Shown here piece by piece: positions 18,891-26,042 of a stretch of DNA of 64,000 nt (its first letter is position 1; each line of letters opens with the position of its first letter). A model generated the notes under the pieces. That model had not been told where the DNA came from. It did not search any database and saw only the letters and a list, made by a program, of their open reading frames with translations. The stretch is from Xanthobacteraceae bacterium. Its GTDB lineage: Bacteria; Pseudomonadota; Alphaproteobacteria; Rhizobiales; Xanthobacteraceae. Position numbers and translations under genes: made by a program. The DNA lies in assembly GCA_029266425.1 (NCBI GenBank), contig JAQSWY010000013.1, positions 1-64,000 on the forward strand, read 5' to 3'.

Positions 18891-19406
18891 ATGTCCGATG
18901 ATCCGAACGCCGCGGCGGTCGACGCCTCCCTCATATCCACGCGCAGCGTCGAGCTGGTGGTGATGCTGCTGCTCTTTGCGGCCGCCATCTTCCTCGGCTG
19001 GGACAATTGGCGGATCGGCGCAGGCTGGGCGCCGGACGGCCCGCAGGCCGGATATTTCCCGTTCTGGCTCTCGGTCCTGCTCGGCCTCGCCAGCCTCTGG
19101 GGGGTGTTCAAGGCGCTACGCGACAAAGATCTCCGGGAGGAGGTGTTCGTCGGGCGCTCGGCCTTCGCCCGAGTGCTGCAGGTCTTCATACCGACGCTGG
19201 TCTTCGTCGCACTGGTGAAGCCACTCGGCATCTATCTGGCGAGCTTCGTCTTCGTCGCTGCCTTCATGGTCTTCATCGGCAAGCTCAAGGTGTGGAAGTC
19301 GCTGCTGACCGGGCTCGTCTTCTCCGGGCTGATGTTCTTCATCTTCGATGTCCAGTTCAACGTGCTCTTACCCAAGGGTCCGCTCGAAGCGGCCTTCGGC
19401 TACTGA
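18891..19406 (+). CDS. tctB: Tripartite tricarboxylate transporter small subunit TctB
   Basis: 171 residues with four hydrophobic segments and the TctB loop motif GWAPDGPQAGYFPFWLS. It lies 63 bases after tctC and 12 bases before tctA. It is a small inner-membrane partner of TctA. No residues indicate substrate. Confidence 0.88.
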   Translation: MSDDPNAAAVDASLISTRSVELVVMLLLFAAAIFLGWDNWRIGAGWAPDGPQAGYFPFWLSVLLGLASLWGVFKALRDKDLREEVFVGRSAFARVLQVFIPTLVFVALVKPLGIYLASFVFVAAFMVFIGKLKVWKSLLTGLVFSGLMFFIFDVQFNVLLPKGPLEAAFGY

Positions 19407-19418
19407 GGAGGCACGCGC

Positions 19419-20957
19419 ATGGAAGCCCTTCAGTCGCTGTTCCACGGTTTCGAGGTCCTGCTCACCTTCCACAATATCGCGTTGATGCTAATCGGCATCT
19501 CGCTCGGCATCCTGGTCGGGGTGCTGCCGGGACTGGGCGGCCCGAACGGGGTCGCCATCCTGCTGCCGCTCACCTTCACGATGGACCCGACCTCGGCCAT
19601 CGTGCTGCTGTCCTGCATCTATTGGGGCGCGCTCTTCGGCGGGGCGATCACTTCGATCCTGTTCAACATCCCCGGCGAAGCCTGGTCGGTGGCCACCACC
19701 TTCGACGGCTACCCGATGGCGCAGAAAGGCCAGGCTGCGGAAGCGCTGACCACCGCCTTCACCGCCTCCTTCTTCGGCTCGATCGTGGCGGTGATGCTGA
19801 TCACCTTCCTCGCGCCGTGGATCGCGAAGTTCGCCATCCGCTTCGGGCCGCCGGAATTCTTCGCGGTCTATTTCCTCACCTTCTGTTCCTTCGTCGGCCT
19901 CGGCAAGGAAGCCCGGCACAAGATCGTCATCTCGCTGACCGTCGGCTTCCTGCTCGCGGCCGTCGGCATGGACACGGTGTCCGGCGAACTGCGCATGACC
20001 TTCGGCTCGATCGAGATGCTGCGCGGCTTCGACTTCCTGGTCGCGGTGATCGGCCTGTTCGGGGTCAGCGAGATATTGCTCGCCATGGAGGAGCACCTCG
20101 CCTTCAAGGGCAAGGAAGCCAAGATCCGCCTCACCGTGGTGTGGCAGACCTGGAAGAGCCTGCCGCGCTACTGGGTGACGCTGCTGCGCTCCTCCGCCAT
20201 CGGGTGCTGGCTCGGCATCACCCCGGGCGGCGCCATCGCCGCCTCCTTCATGGGCTACAACCTTGCCAAGCGCTTCTCCCGCGACGGGGCCGGCTTCGGC
20301 ACCGGCAAGATCGAGGGCGTGCTGGCGCCGGAGACCGCCGCCCATGCGGCCGGCACTGCCGCGCTGCTGCCGATGCTGGCGCTCGGCATTCCCGGTTCCG
20401 GCACCGCTGCGGTGCTGCTCGGCGGGCTGATGGTGTGGGGCCTGCAGCCCGGCCCGCTGCTGTTCGTCGAGCAGAAGGACTTTGTCTGGGGCCTCATCGC
20501 ATCGATGTATCTCGGCAATCTCGCCGGCCTCGTCATCGTGCTCGCCACGGTGCCGCTGTTCGCCTCGGTGCTGCGCGTGCCGTTCGCCACCATCGCGCCG
20601 ATGATCCTCGTCTCCTGCGCGATCGGTGCCTTTGCGGTGCAGAACGCCATGTTCGACATCTGGCTGATGCTCGGCTTCGGCATCGTCGGCTATGTCTTCA
20701 AAAAGATCGGCATACCGCTCGCGCCGCTGACGCTGGCCCTCGTGCTGGGCGACAAGGCGGAGGATGCGTTCCGACAGTCGATGATCGGCATCGATGGCGG
20801 GCTCGGCATCTTCTGGTCGAACGGCCTCGTCGGCACCATCACCACCCTGGCCTTGATCATGCTGTTCTGGCCGCTTATCGGGAAGCTGATCGACATGGTG
20901 CGCAAGCCTACCGGATCTCCCGTGGGCGCGGCCAGCAGTGGGAACTCGAGCAGATGA
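19419..20957 (+). CDS. tctA: Tripartite tricarboxylate transporter large subunit TctA
   Basis: 512 residues, polytopic inner-membrane protein. Signatures: GVLPGLGGPNGVAILLPLTF, NIPGEAWSVATTFDGYPMA and GITPGGAIAASFMGYNLAKRF. The stretch EAWS replaces the EPSS of the other two TctA proteins in the window, so this copy is the divergent one. Its stop overlaps the start of the GlcG-like gene by 4 bases, which ties the transporter to that protein. Confidence 0.93.
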   Translation: MEALQSLFHGFEVLLTFHNIALMLIGISLGILVGVLPGLGGPNGVAILLPLTFTMDPTSAIVLLSCIYWGALFGGAITSILFNIPGEAWSVATTFDGYPMAQKGQAAEALTTAFTASFFGSIVAVMLITFLAPWIAKFAIRFGPPEFFAVYFLTFCSFVGLGKEARHKIVISLTVGFLLAAVGMDTVSGELRMTFGSIEMLRGFDFLVAVIGLFGVSEILLAMEEHLAFKGKEAKIRLTVVWQTWKSLPRYWVTLLRSSAIGCWLGITPGGAIAASFMGYNLAKRFSRDGAGFGTGKIEGVLAPETAAHAAGTAALLPMLALGIPGSGTAAVLLGGLMVWGLQPGPLLFVEQKDFVWGLIASMYLGNLAGLVIVLATVPLFASVLRVPFATIAPMILVSCAIGAFAVQNAMFDIWLMLGFGIVGYVFKKIGIPLAPLTLALVLGDKAEDAFRQSMIGIDGGLGIFWSNGLVGTITTLALIMLFWPLIGKLIDMVRKPTGSPVGAASSGNSSR

Positions 20958-21391
20958 CCGTCCTGACCCTTGCCGCCGCCCAGACCATCCTCACCACCGC
21001 CCTCGAATATTGCCGGAAGGGCAATTTCCTGCCCATGGCGGTGGTCGTGCTCGATGCGCGCGGCGCGGTGAAGGCGTCGGCGAGCGAAGACGGCACCAGC
21101 CTGAAGCGCTTCGATGTCGCCCACGGCAAGGCTTATGGCGCGCTCTCGCTCGGCATCGGCTCGCGCTCCATCTTCAAGCGCGCGAAGGAGCAGGCCTTCT
21201 TCGTCGCCTCGGTGACGGACGTGGTCGGAGGCAGCCTCGTGCCGGTGCCGGGCGGCGTGCTGATCCGCGATGCCGAAGGCACGGTGATCGGCGCCGTCGG
21301 CATCTCCGGCGACACCTCGGACAATGACGAGGCGGCGGCGAGCGCGGGTATTGCCGCGTCCGGCTTCAAGGCCGATCCCGGTGCCGACTGA
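20954..21391 (+). CDS. GlcG/HbpS-family heme-binding-like protein
   Basis: 145 residues from the ATG at 20954, overlapping the tctA stop (ATGA). The family pattern is visible: LTLAAAQTILTTALEYC, MAVVVLDARGAVKASASEDGTS, SLVPVPGGVLIRD and GAVGISGDTSDNDEAAA. GlcG genes occur in glycolate-oxidation operons and HbpS-type homologues bind heme or act as redox sensors; the biochemical role of GlcG itself is unclear. No signal peptide is seen, so it is probably cytoplasmic. Its coupling to tctA links the transporter to 2-hydroxyacid metabolism. Confidence 0.88.
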   Translation: MTVLTLAAAQTILTTALEYCRKGNFLPMAVVVLDARGAVKASASEDGTSLKRFDVAHGKAYGALSLGIGSRSIFKRAKEQAFFVASVTDVVGGSLVPVPGGVLIRDAEGTVIGAVGISGDTSDNDEAAASAGIAASGFKADPGAD

Positions 21392-21484
21392 GCCCTTCCA
21401 GGGCCCTGCGGCCACCTTCCTACCACTCGCGGAACGACCTGCCGCGGCTGTCGCAGCGGCAGCCGAAAAGAGTGGTTGTTGTCC

Positions 21485-21509
21485 GGAACAGGCCCGCCAT
21501 TCGGTCGTT
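21485..21509 (+). promoter_or_regulatory. EcfG-type general stress promoter for the KGG gene
   Basis: GGAAC (21485-21489), 16-base spacer, CGTT (21506-21509) matches the alphaproteobacterial EcfG consensus exactly. Transcription would start near 21516, about 28 bases ahead of the AUC codon at 21544. Confidence 0.7.
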
Positions 21510-21543
21510 GGCAAAGGGGGGGAATCCACGAGAGGAGATCCAT

Positions 21544-21777
21544 ATCGCCAATCGTGAACAGGAGCATCGCGGCGGTTCCGGCAATTTCGCCGAGGATCGC
21601 GAACGCGCCCGTGAGGCGGGCCGCAAGGGTGGCGAGCACAGCCATGGCGGCCAGCAGCACTCGCAGAGCGGCGGTGACGAGCGCCAACAGGGCGGCGAGC
21701 GCCGTGGTGGCTCGGGCAACTTCGCCAATGATCCGCAGCGTGCTTCCGAGGCGGGCCGCAAGGGTGGCCAGCACTAG
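21544..21777 (+). CDS. KGG-repeat (Con-10-like) stress protein with AUC start
   Basis: 77 residues. It begins (M)ANREQEHRGGSGNF and carries two copies of GGSGNFAxDxxRAxEAGRKGG (the KGG motif), separated by a Gln/His/Gly-rich linker. Such hydrophilic proteins are stress-induced in many bacteria. The codon at the expected start is ATC, not ATG, placed six bases after AGGAG. An in-frame GTG at 21472 lies upstream of the promoter and no ATG, GTG or TTG occurs in frame after the predicted transcript start. Either AUC serves as initiator or the start codon has been lost by one substitution. Confidence 0.75.
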   Translation: MANREQEHRGGSGNFAEDRERAREAGRKGGEHSHGGQQHSQSGGDERQQGGERRGGSGNFANDPQRASEAGRKGGQH

Positions 21778-21917
21778 GTCACGATATGTCCGGGTCCATG
21801 CGATCCGGCCAATGACACGTGATCACATCCAGACATTGCGAGCATGATGGAGATCGAAGCCGCGCGAGCCGCTTCGAGAGCGCTGCTCGGATGACCCCAT
21901 TTAGCGGTTCGTCTGCC

Positions 21918-21946
21918 TGCCCGGCGCGGTCCAATCCCGTGCCGGG
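21918..21946 (+). terminator. Possible terminator between KGG gene and next small gene
   Basis: GCCCGGC (21918-21924) pairs with GCCGGGC (21940-21946), followed by CTTTGGCTTT. The T-run is weak, so this is a moderate candidate for the end of the KGG transcript. Confidence 0.4.
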
Positions 21947-21987
21947 CCTTTGGCTTTGCGAAAAATCCCATGAATTCCAGTATGTTC

Positions 21988-22012
21988 GGAACCCTCTCGG
22001 ACAGGCGGCGTT
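21988..22012 (+). promoter_or_regulatory. EcfG-type promoter for the 57-residue protein gene
   Basis: GGAAC (21988-21992), 16-base spacer, CGTT (22009-22012): the same exact match and spacing as the site at 21485. The ATG at 22046 is 33 bases downstream of the -10 element. Confidence 0.7.
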
Positions 22013-22045
22013 GATCCCGACAGTTCAATCGAGAGGAATTTCGAC

Positions 22046-22219
22046 ATGGGCGAATTCAACGGCCATCGTGGTGATGAAGGCACGTTCACCGATGACAAGG
22101 CGCGCGGCGACAAGACCAAGGTGAAGCCGACCGAGACGCGCGAGAAATCACCGAAGGACGTGCCGGCCGGCAATCCGACCCGTAGCGGCGAGCATCGGCA
22201 GTCGACGCCCCGCCGCTGA
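22046..22219 (+). CDS. Small hydrophilic protein, predicted stress-induced
   Basis: 57 residues starting MGEFNGHRGDEGTFTDDKAR and ending STPRR. It is rich in Lys, Arg, Asp, Gly, Pro and Thr with almost no hydrophobic residues, so it is probably disordered. GAGAGG precedes the ATG by about 10 bases, and an EcfG-type promoter lies just upstream. No family is recognised. Its position between a KGG protein and two further small genes suggests a role in the general stress response, an inference from promoter and context only. Confidence 0.7.
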   Translation: MGEFNGHRGDEGTFTDDKARGDKTKVKPTETREKSPKDVPAGNPTRSGEHRQSTPRR

Positions 22220-22240
22220 ACGCAGACGAGGAGGAGCGCC

Positions 22241-22513
22241 ATGTATGCTCATATAGCGCCCCATGACATGATCCCTCCGGCCCTGATGCCGCCGCTGCGC
22301 GTGCGAGCCGGGCGAGCGGTCTACGACATCGCCAATCTCGACGAGGCGCTGGCCTTTGCCCGCGCCAATCCCTACCCTAAAGGCGATTTCGAAGGGCTGA
22401 TCCGCCGGCTGCAAAGCGCTGACGAGCCCGACGAGATCATCGAGGCCGGCAATGCCTTCCGCTGGTGGGCGGAGGCGAACGCCATACTGGTCGAACGCAG
22501 CCTGCCGGGCTGA
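22241..22513 (+). CDS. Small hypothetical protein (DUF982-like architecture)
   Basis: 90 residues, 21 bases after the previous gene and preceded by GAGGAG, so probably in the same transcript. After an N-terminal stretch it reads AVYDIANLDEALAFARAN and ends LIRRLQSADEPDEII...FRWWAEANAILVE, an alpha/beta layout reminiscent of the DUF982 proteins common in Rhizobiales. The match is by pattern, not by a diagnostic motif. Function unknown. Confidence 0.7.
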   Translation: MYAHIAPHDMIPPALMPPLRVRAGRAVYDIANLDEALAFARANPYPKGDFEGLIRRLQSADEPDEIIEAGNAFRWWAEANAILVERSLPG

Positions 22514-22546
22514 GATCACAAGAATAAACTGCGGGAGGTTTACGCT

Positions 22547-22801
22547 ATGGACCAGCGCAGCACGGATTTTGTCGAGTTTGAGCACGGCCCGATCCGTGTG
22601 GCTGGACGGGACGGCAAGGTCGTCGCGCTCTCCACCCTCTGGCTGGCACGGGGCTTCCTGCAGGAACAGGTGGTGCCGACGGCGGAGACGCAGGAACTTA
22701 TCCGCCAGATGGACACGGCAAGCGACGAAGCCGAGGCCCAGCAGGCGCTACGCAGCTTCTGCGCCTGGGCCGACGCCGCGGGCGTGCGCGTCGCGGCGTG
22801 A
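22547..22801 (+). CDS. Small hypothetical protein, likely distant paralogue of its neighbour
   Basis: 84 residues with GGGAGG eight bases upstream. The C-terminal half ELIRQMDTASDEAEAQQALR followed by WADAAGVRVA lines up with the corresponding part of the protein at 22241, suggesting that the two arose by duplication. The N-terminal half (VEFEHGPIRVAGRDGKVVAL) differs. No known function; last gene of the small-protein cluster. Confidence 0.7.
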   Translation: MDQRSTDFVEFEHGPIRVAGRDGKVVALSTLWLARGFLQEQVVPTAETQELIRQMDTASDEAEAQQALRSFCAWADAAGVRVAA

Positions 22802-22860
22802 GGGGTGAACGTCCTTCGATGGACCTTGTCCTGAACCTGGCCCGTAATCTACCGATAGAC

Positions 22861-22942
22861 CGTCATCCCCCGGCTTGTCCCGGGTATCCACGTCCGTGAC
22901 GAAGAAGCGACCGTGGATGGACGGGACACGCCCGGCCATGAC
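22861..22942. repeat. Interspersed palindromic element, family C copy 1
   Basis: CGTCATCCCCCGGCTTGTCCC at the left is mirrored by GGGACACGCCCGGCCATGACT at the right, and internal ATCCACG pairs with CGTGGAT. It lies between the convergent small-protein cluster and the 2-hydroxyacid oxidase. The second copy is at 25213. Confidence 0.85.
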
Positions 22943-22968
22943 TGCGGAAATTGCCCATCGCAGGAGCG

Positions 22969-24093
22969 CTAACGCTTGTCCGGCCACAGCACCTGCGGGT
23001 CGATGTCCTTCAGCGTGCGGCAGCCGGTGAGCGCCATCGCCATTTCGAACTCGCAACGCAGCACATGCAACGCATGGGCAACGCCGACCGGGCCTGCCAC
23101 CGCGAGCGCGTACATATAGGGCCGCCCAAGCAGGATCGCCGAGGCACCGAGCGCTAGGGCCTTGAGGACATCGGTGCCGCGCCGGATGCCGCCGTCGAGC
23201 AACAGCGGCACTCGCCCGGCGATCGCCTCCGACACGTGAGGCAAGGCGTCGATGCTGGCCGGCATGGTGTCCAGCACCCGGCCGCCATGGTTCGAGACGA
23301 TGAGGCCGTCCACGCCCTCCTCAACCGCCCGTATCGCATCCTCGGGTGCGGTGATGCCCTTGAGCAGCACCGGCAGCCGGGTGAGCGACTTCAGCCAGCC
23401 GATGTCGCGCCATTGCGCCACGGTGTCGCCGAAGCCCGCGAATACCAGGCTCTCGCCGAGCCGCGCATGGGCTTGAGGCGGTGGGGTGGTGAAGGACCTG
23501 AGATTGGGGTGCTCCGACAATTTCGGCCAGCGGTAGCCGGCGCGTGCCTGCCGGTTGGGAGCCCCGTCGACGGGAGAATCGACCGTCACCACCAGCGCGC
23601 CGTAGCCCGCCGCCTCGGCGCGCTGGACAAGCTCGCGGGTCAGGGCCGGCTCGTGCTGGATATAGAGCTGGAACCAGAGCGGGGTCTTGGCCACCGCCGC
23701 GATCTCCTCCAGCGTGGTGTCGGCCTCGGTCGACACCACCATGCCGGCCTTGGCGCCGGCGGCGCCGACCACCGTGGCGATCTCGCCGTCGGGATCGGCC
23801 AGCATGTGATGGGCGATGGGCGCGAGCAATATCGGATAGTTGAAGGCCTGGCCGAACAGGGCGAGCGCGGTGCCGCCGCCGGTGAGGTCGGCCAGCACGC
23901 GGTTCTTCAGCCGGATGCGATCGAAGGCGGCGCGGTTCTCCCGCGTGGTCAGTTCGTCCGCCGCGCCGCCTGCAATATAGGCGAAGGCGCTCGCCGTCAG
24001 CCGGGCCCCGGCCAGCCTTTCATAGTCGTCGAGCGCCACCACCTCAGGCGGCACCTCGTAGCGTCGCGGCGGATCGGCGGGTCGCTCCGACAT
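22969..24093 (-). CDS. FMN-dependent L-2-hydroxyacid oxidase/dehydrogenase
   Basis: 374 residues. The TIM-barrel flavoprotein family of lactate dehydrogenase LldD and glycolate oxidase is recognised by FAYIAGGAADELTTREN near the start, APIAHHMLADPDGE, LYIQHEP, IVSNHGGRVLD with the catalytic His269, and LLDGGIRRGTDVLKALALGA with an FMN phosphate site. It oxidises an L-2-hydroxyacid to the 2-oxoacid. Lactate, glycolate and mandelate are all possible. The start overlaps the stop of the HxlR regulator by one base (TGATG), so the two are co-translated. Confidence 0.88.
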   Translation of the reverse strand: MSERPADPPRRYEVPPEVVALDDYERLAGARLTASAFAYIAGGAADELTTRENRAAFDRIRLKNRVLADLTGGGTALALFGQAFNYPILLAPIAHHMLADPDGEIATVVGAAGAKAGMVVSTEADTTLEEIAAVAKTPLWFQLYIQHEPALTRELVQRAEAAGYGALVVTVDSPVDGAPNRQARAGYRWPKLSEHPNLRSFTTPPPQAHARLGESLVFAGFGDTVAQWRDIGWLKSLTRLPVLLKGITAPEDAIRAVEEGVDGLIVSNHGGRVLDTMPASIDALPHVSEAIAGRVPLLLDGGIRRGTDVLKALALGASAILLGRPYMYALAVAGPVGVAHALHVLRCEFEMAMALTGCRTLKDIDPQVLWPDKR

Positions 24094-24491
24094 CAGGCCA
24101 GCTTCCGGATCTTGCCGTCTTCAATGCAGCGCTTGTCGAAATCAGCCTGGGCGGCGTCTATGGCGTCCATATTCTCCTGCGCCCAACTGCCCAGCGCCGA
24201 GACCGGCTCGCGCAAGGAGCGGCCGAGCGGGGTCAATTCGTAATCAACGCGGGGCGGAACGGTGGGATAGACGGTCCGCATCACCAGCCCGTCACGTTCC
24301 AGCCCGCGGAGCGTGAGGGTGAGCATGCGCTGCGAGATGCCGCCGATCATGCGCTTCATCTCATTGAAGCGCCGCGGTCCGCCCGACAGCAGCATGACGA
24401 TCAGCACGCTCCATTTGTCGCCGATGCGGGCCAGCACGCGGCTGACCTTGCGGCAATCGGAGCTGTGAAGATTTTCAGGCAGATCAGTCAC
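24093..24491 (-). CDS. HxlR-family regulator
   Basis: 132 residues, a single winged helix-turn-helix domain ([44 protein letters not shown]). A cysteine at position 13 sits where thiol-sensing HxlR proteins such as YodB carry their redox cysteine. It is divergent from an azoreductase gene and co-transcribed with the hydroxyacid oxidase. In Bacillus, YodB represses azoreductase genes and responds to quinones and diamide; similar control is plausible here. A matching palindrome lies at 24561. Confidence 0.88.
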   Translation of the reverse strand: MTDLPENLHSSDCRKVSRVLARIGDKWSVLIVMLLSGGPRRFNEMKRMIGGISQRMLTLTLRGLERDGLVMRTVYPTVPPRVDYELTPLGRSLREPVSALGSWAQENMDAIDAAQADFDKRCIEDGKIRKLA

Positions 24492-24560
24492 TTGGCTGTG
24501 CCTCGGTATAGTTCATGTGCCTTCTTGCGCACTTCTGTCATAGGCACGTAATTAGTCCAG

Positions 24561-24575
24561 GTCACAATTTGTAAC
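24561..24575. promoter_or_regulatory. Candidate HxlR operator
   Basis: GTCACAATTTGTAAC is a 15-base palindrome with one mismatched pair, centred in the 97-base gap between the HxlR gene and azoR. Its position, 13 bases before the azoR ATG, would block that gene's transcription or translation start. Confidence 0.6.
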
Positions 24576-24588
24576 TGGTCAGGACGCC

Positions 24589-25188
24589 ATGAGCAACCGC
24601 ACCCTTCTGCATATCGATTCCAGCATACTCGGCGATCATTCGGTCAGCCGCGCGGTGAGCGCGGCCGTTGTCGCTAAGCTGCGTGCCGCCGACCCGTCGC
24701 TCACTATCGTCTATCGCGATCTCGCCAACGCGCCGCTGCCGCACGCGACCCCCAGCAGCATGCCGGCCGACCATCCGCTCTCCGGCGGCAATGGCGATCC
24801 GGCGAGCCAGCAGGCGCTCGACGAGTTCCTCGCCGCCGACATCGTGGTGCTCGGGGCGCCGATGTACAATTTCACCGTGCCGACGCAACTGCGGGCCTGG
24901 ATCGACCGCATCGTCGTGCCGGGGAAGACCTTCAGCTATGGGGCGAGCGGCGCCGAAGGCTTGGCCGGCGGCAAGCGGGTCATCGTCGCGCTGTCGCGCG
25001 GCGGCATCTATGTCGACCCGGCGTTCGTTGCCGCGGCCGAGCATGCCGAGAGCTATCTGCGCTTCATTCTCGGCTTCATCGGCATCAAGGAGCCGGAATT
25101 CATCATCGCCGACGGCATCCAGGCCGGCCTGCGCGAACAGTCGCTGGAAAGCGCGCTGAAGAGCGCAGCCGAATTACAGGCGGCGTGA
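24589..25188 (+). CDS. azoR: FMN-dependent NADH azoreductase
   Basis: 199 residues, the normal AzoR length. The flavodoxin-like fold is seen in LLHIDSSILGDHSVSRAVSA (phosphate loop), PMYNFTVPTQLRAWIDRIVV, PGKTFSYGASGAEGL and ALSRGGIY. These enzymes reduce quinones and azo bonds with NADH and protect against electrophile stress. The start follows a candidate HxlR operator, and the gene is divergent from the HxlR regulator. Confidence 0.93.
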   Translation: MSNRTLLHIDSSILGDHSVSRAVSAAVVAKLRAADPSLTIVYRDLANAPLPHATPSSMPADHPLSGGNGDPASQQALDEFLAADIVVLGAPMYNFTVPTQLRAWIDRIVVPGKTFSYGASGAEGLAGGKRVIVALSRGGIYVDPAFVAAAEHAESYLRFILGFIGIKEPEFIIADGIQAGLREQSLESALKSAAELQAA

Positions 25189-25212
25189 GCCGGATCGGCA
25201 TACACCATTTGC

Positions 25213-25295
25213 CGTCATGCCCGGGCGTGTCCCGGGCATCCACGTCCTCCCGCCGGAGCAAACCGTGGATGGTCGGCAAAAGCCCGGCCATGACG
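25213..25295. repeat. Interspersed palindromic element, family C copy 2
   Basis: CGTCATGCCCGG (25213-25224) and CCGGCCATGACG (25284-25295) form inverted ends; internal ATCCACG pairs with CGTGGAT. It sits between the convergent azoR and pmtA genes, as copy 1 does between its convergent neighbours. Confidence 0.85.
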
Positions 25296-25322
25296 ACCTT
25301 CAGTGTTGCCTAAGGAGGCAGA

Positions 25323-26009
25323 TCACCCCGCCAGTGCGGTCGGCTCGGTCTGGCCGCTGTCGCCGGCGGCGCGCTTGCGGAAGCGGACCAGCGTGTAGAC
25401 GCCGAGGCCGACATTCTTTGCCTCGATCAGCTCGGCGGTGCCGTTCTTCTTCGCCCAGGCGTGCAGGCGGGCGAGCTGGAATTCCGGGCGCCAGCCGAGC
25501 TTGCGGGCGCGTCGGGCGAACCAGCGCTCGAACGAGGCGCGCAGGCCCTCTTCGGCGCCGAGATGATTGACCAAGATGATCTCGCCGCCGGGCTTCAGCA
25601 CCCGGGCGAGCTCGTCCAGCGTCTTTTCCGGCTGCGGCACCACGGTGATGACGAACTGGGCGATGGCGACGTCGAAGCTGTTGTCGGCGAAGCCGAGATC
25701 GGCGCCGTCCATCAGGAACAGGCCCTCGACGTGGCCGAGCTTGTCCTTCTCGACGCGCTCGCGGGCCTTTTGCAGCATGGGTTCGGAGATATCGACGCCG
25801 ACCAGCCGGTTGCTGCGCTTGTAGAAAGGGAGAGCGAGGCCGGTGCCGACGCCGAACTCGAGGATACGACCGCCGACCCGCTCCGCCGCCTGGATCGCCG
25901 CCTTGCGGCCGGCATCGAACACGGCGCCGAACACCACGTCGTACACCGGCGCCCAGCGGGCATAGGCTTCCTCGACGGTGGCGCGGTCGAGATCGGTCGT
26001 CGTCGTCAT
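25323..26009 (-). CDS. pmtA: Phosphatidylethanolamine N-methyltransferase (PmtA type)
   Basis: 228 residues from the ATG at 26009. A class-I SAM methyltransferase: RILEFGVGTGLALPFY (motif I), LVGVDISEPML, DVAIAQFVITVVPQPEKTL and VLKPGGEIILVNHLG. The overall sequence, including YARWAPVYDVVFGAVFDAGR at the start, matches the Rhodobacter/Rhizobium PmtA group, which methylates phosphatidylethanolamine to phosphatidylcholine at the cytoplasmic membrane face. It lies 33 bases after the mnmA start region on the same strand; no functional link is evident. Confidence 0.88.
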   Translation of the reverse strand: MTTTTDLDRATVEEAYARWAPVYDVVFGAVFDAGRKAAIQAAERVGGRILEFGVGTGLALPFYKRSNRLVGVDISEPMLQKARERVEKDKLGHVEGLFLMDGADLGFADNSFDVAIAQFVITVVPQPEKTLDELARVLKPGGEIILVNHLGAEEGLRASFERWFARRARKLGWRPEFQLARLHAWAKKNGTAELIEAKNVGLGVYTLVRFRKRAAGDSGQTEPTALAG

Positions 26010-26042
26010 ATTTCCCCCCAAACCTGCGGGTCGATTGGCGAA

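Noticed and set aside
19007-21391. A 794-residue plus-strand frame
   Set aside because: Only the last 145 residues (GlcG-like protein) are real; the upstream part shadows tctB and tctA.
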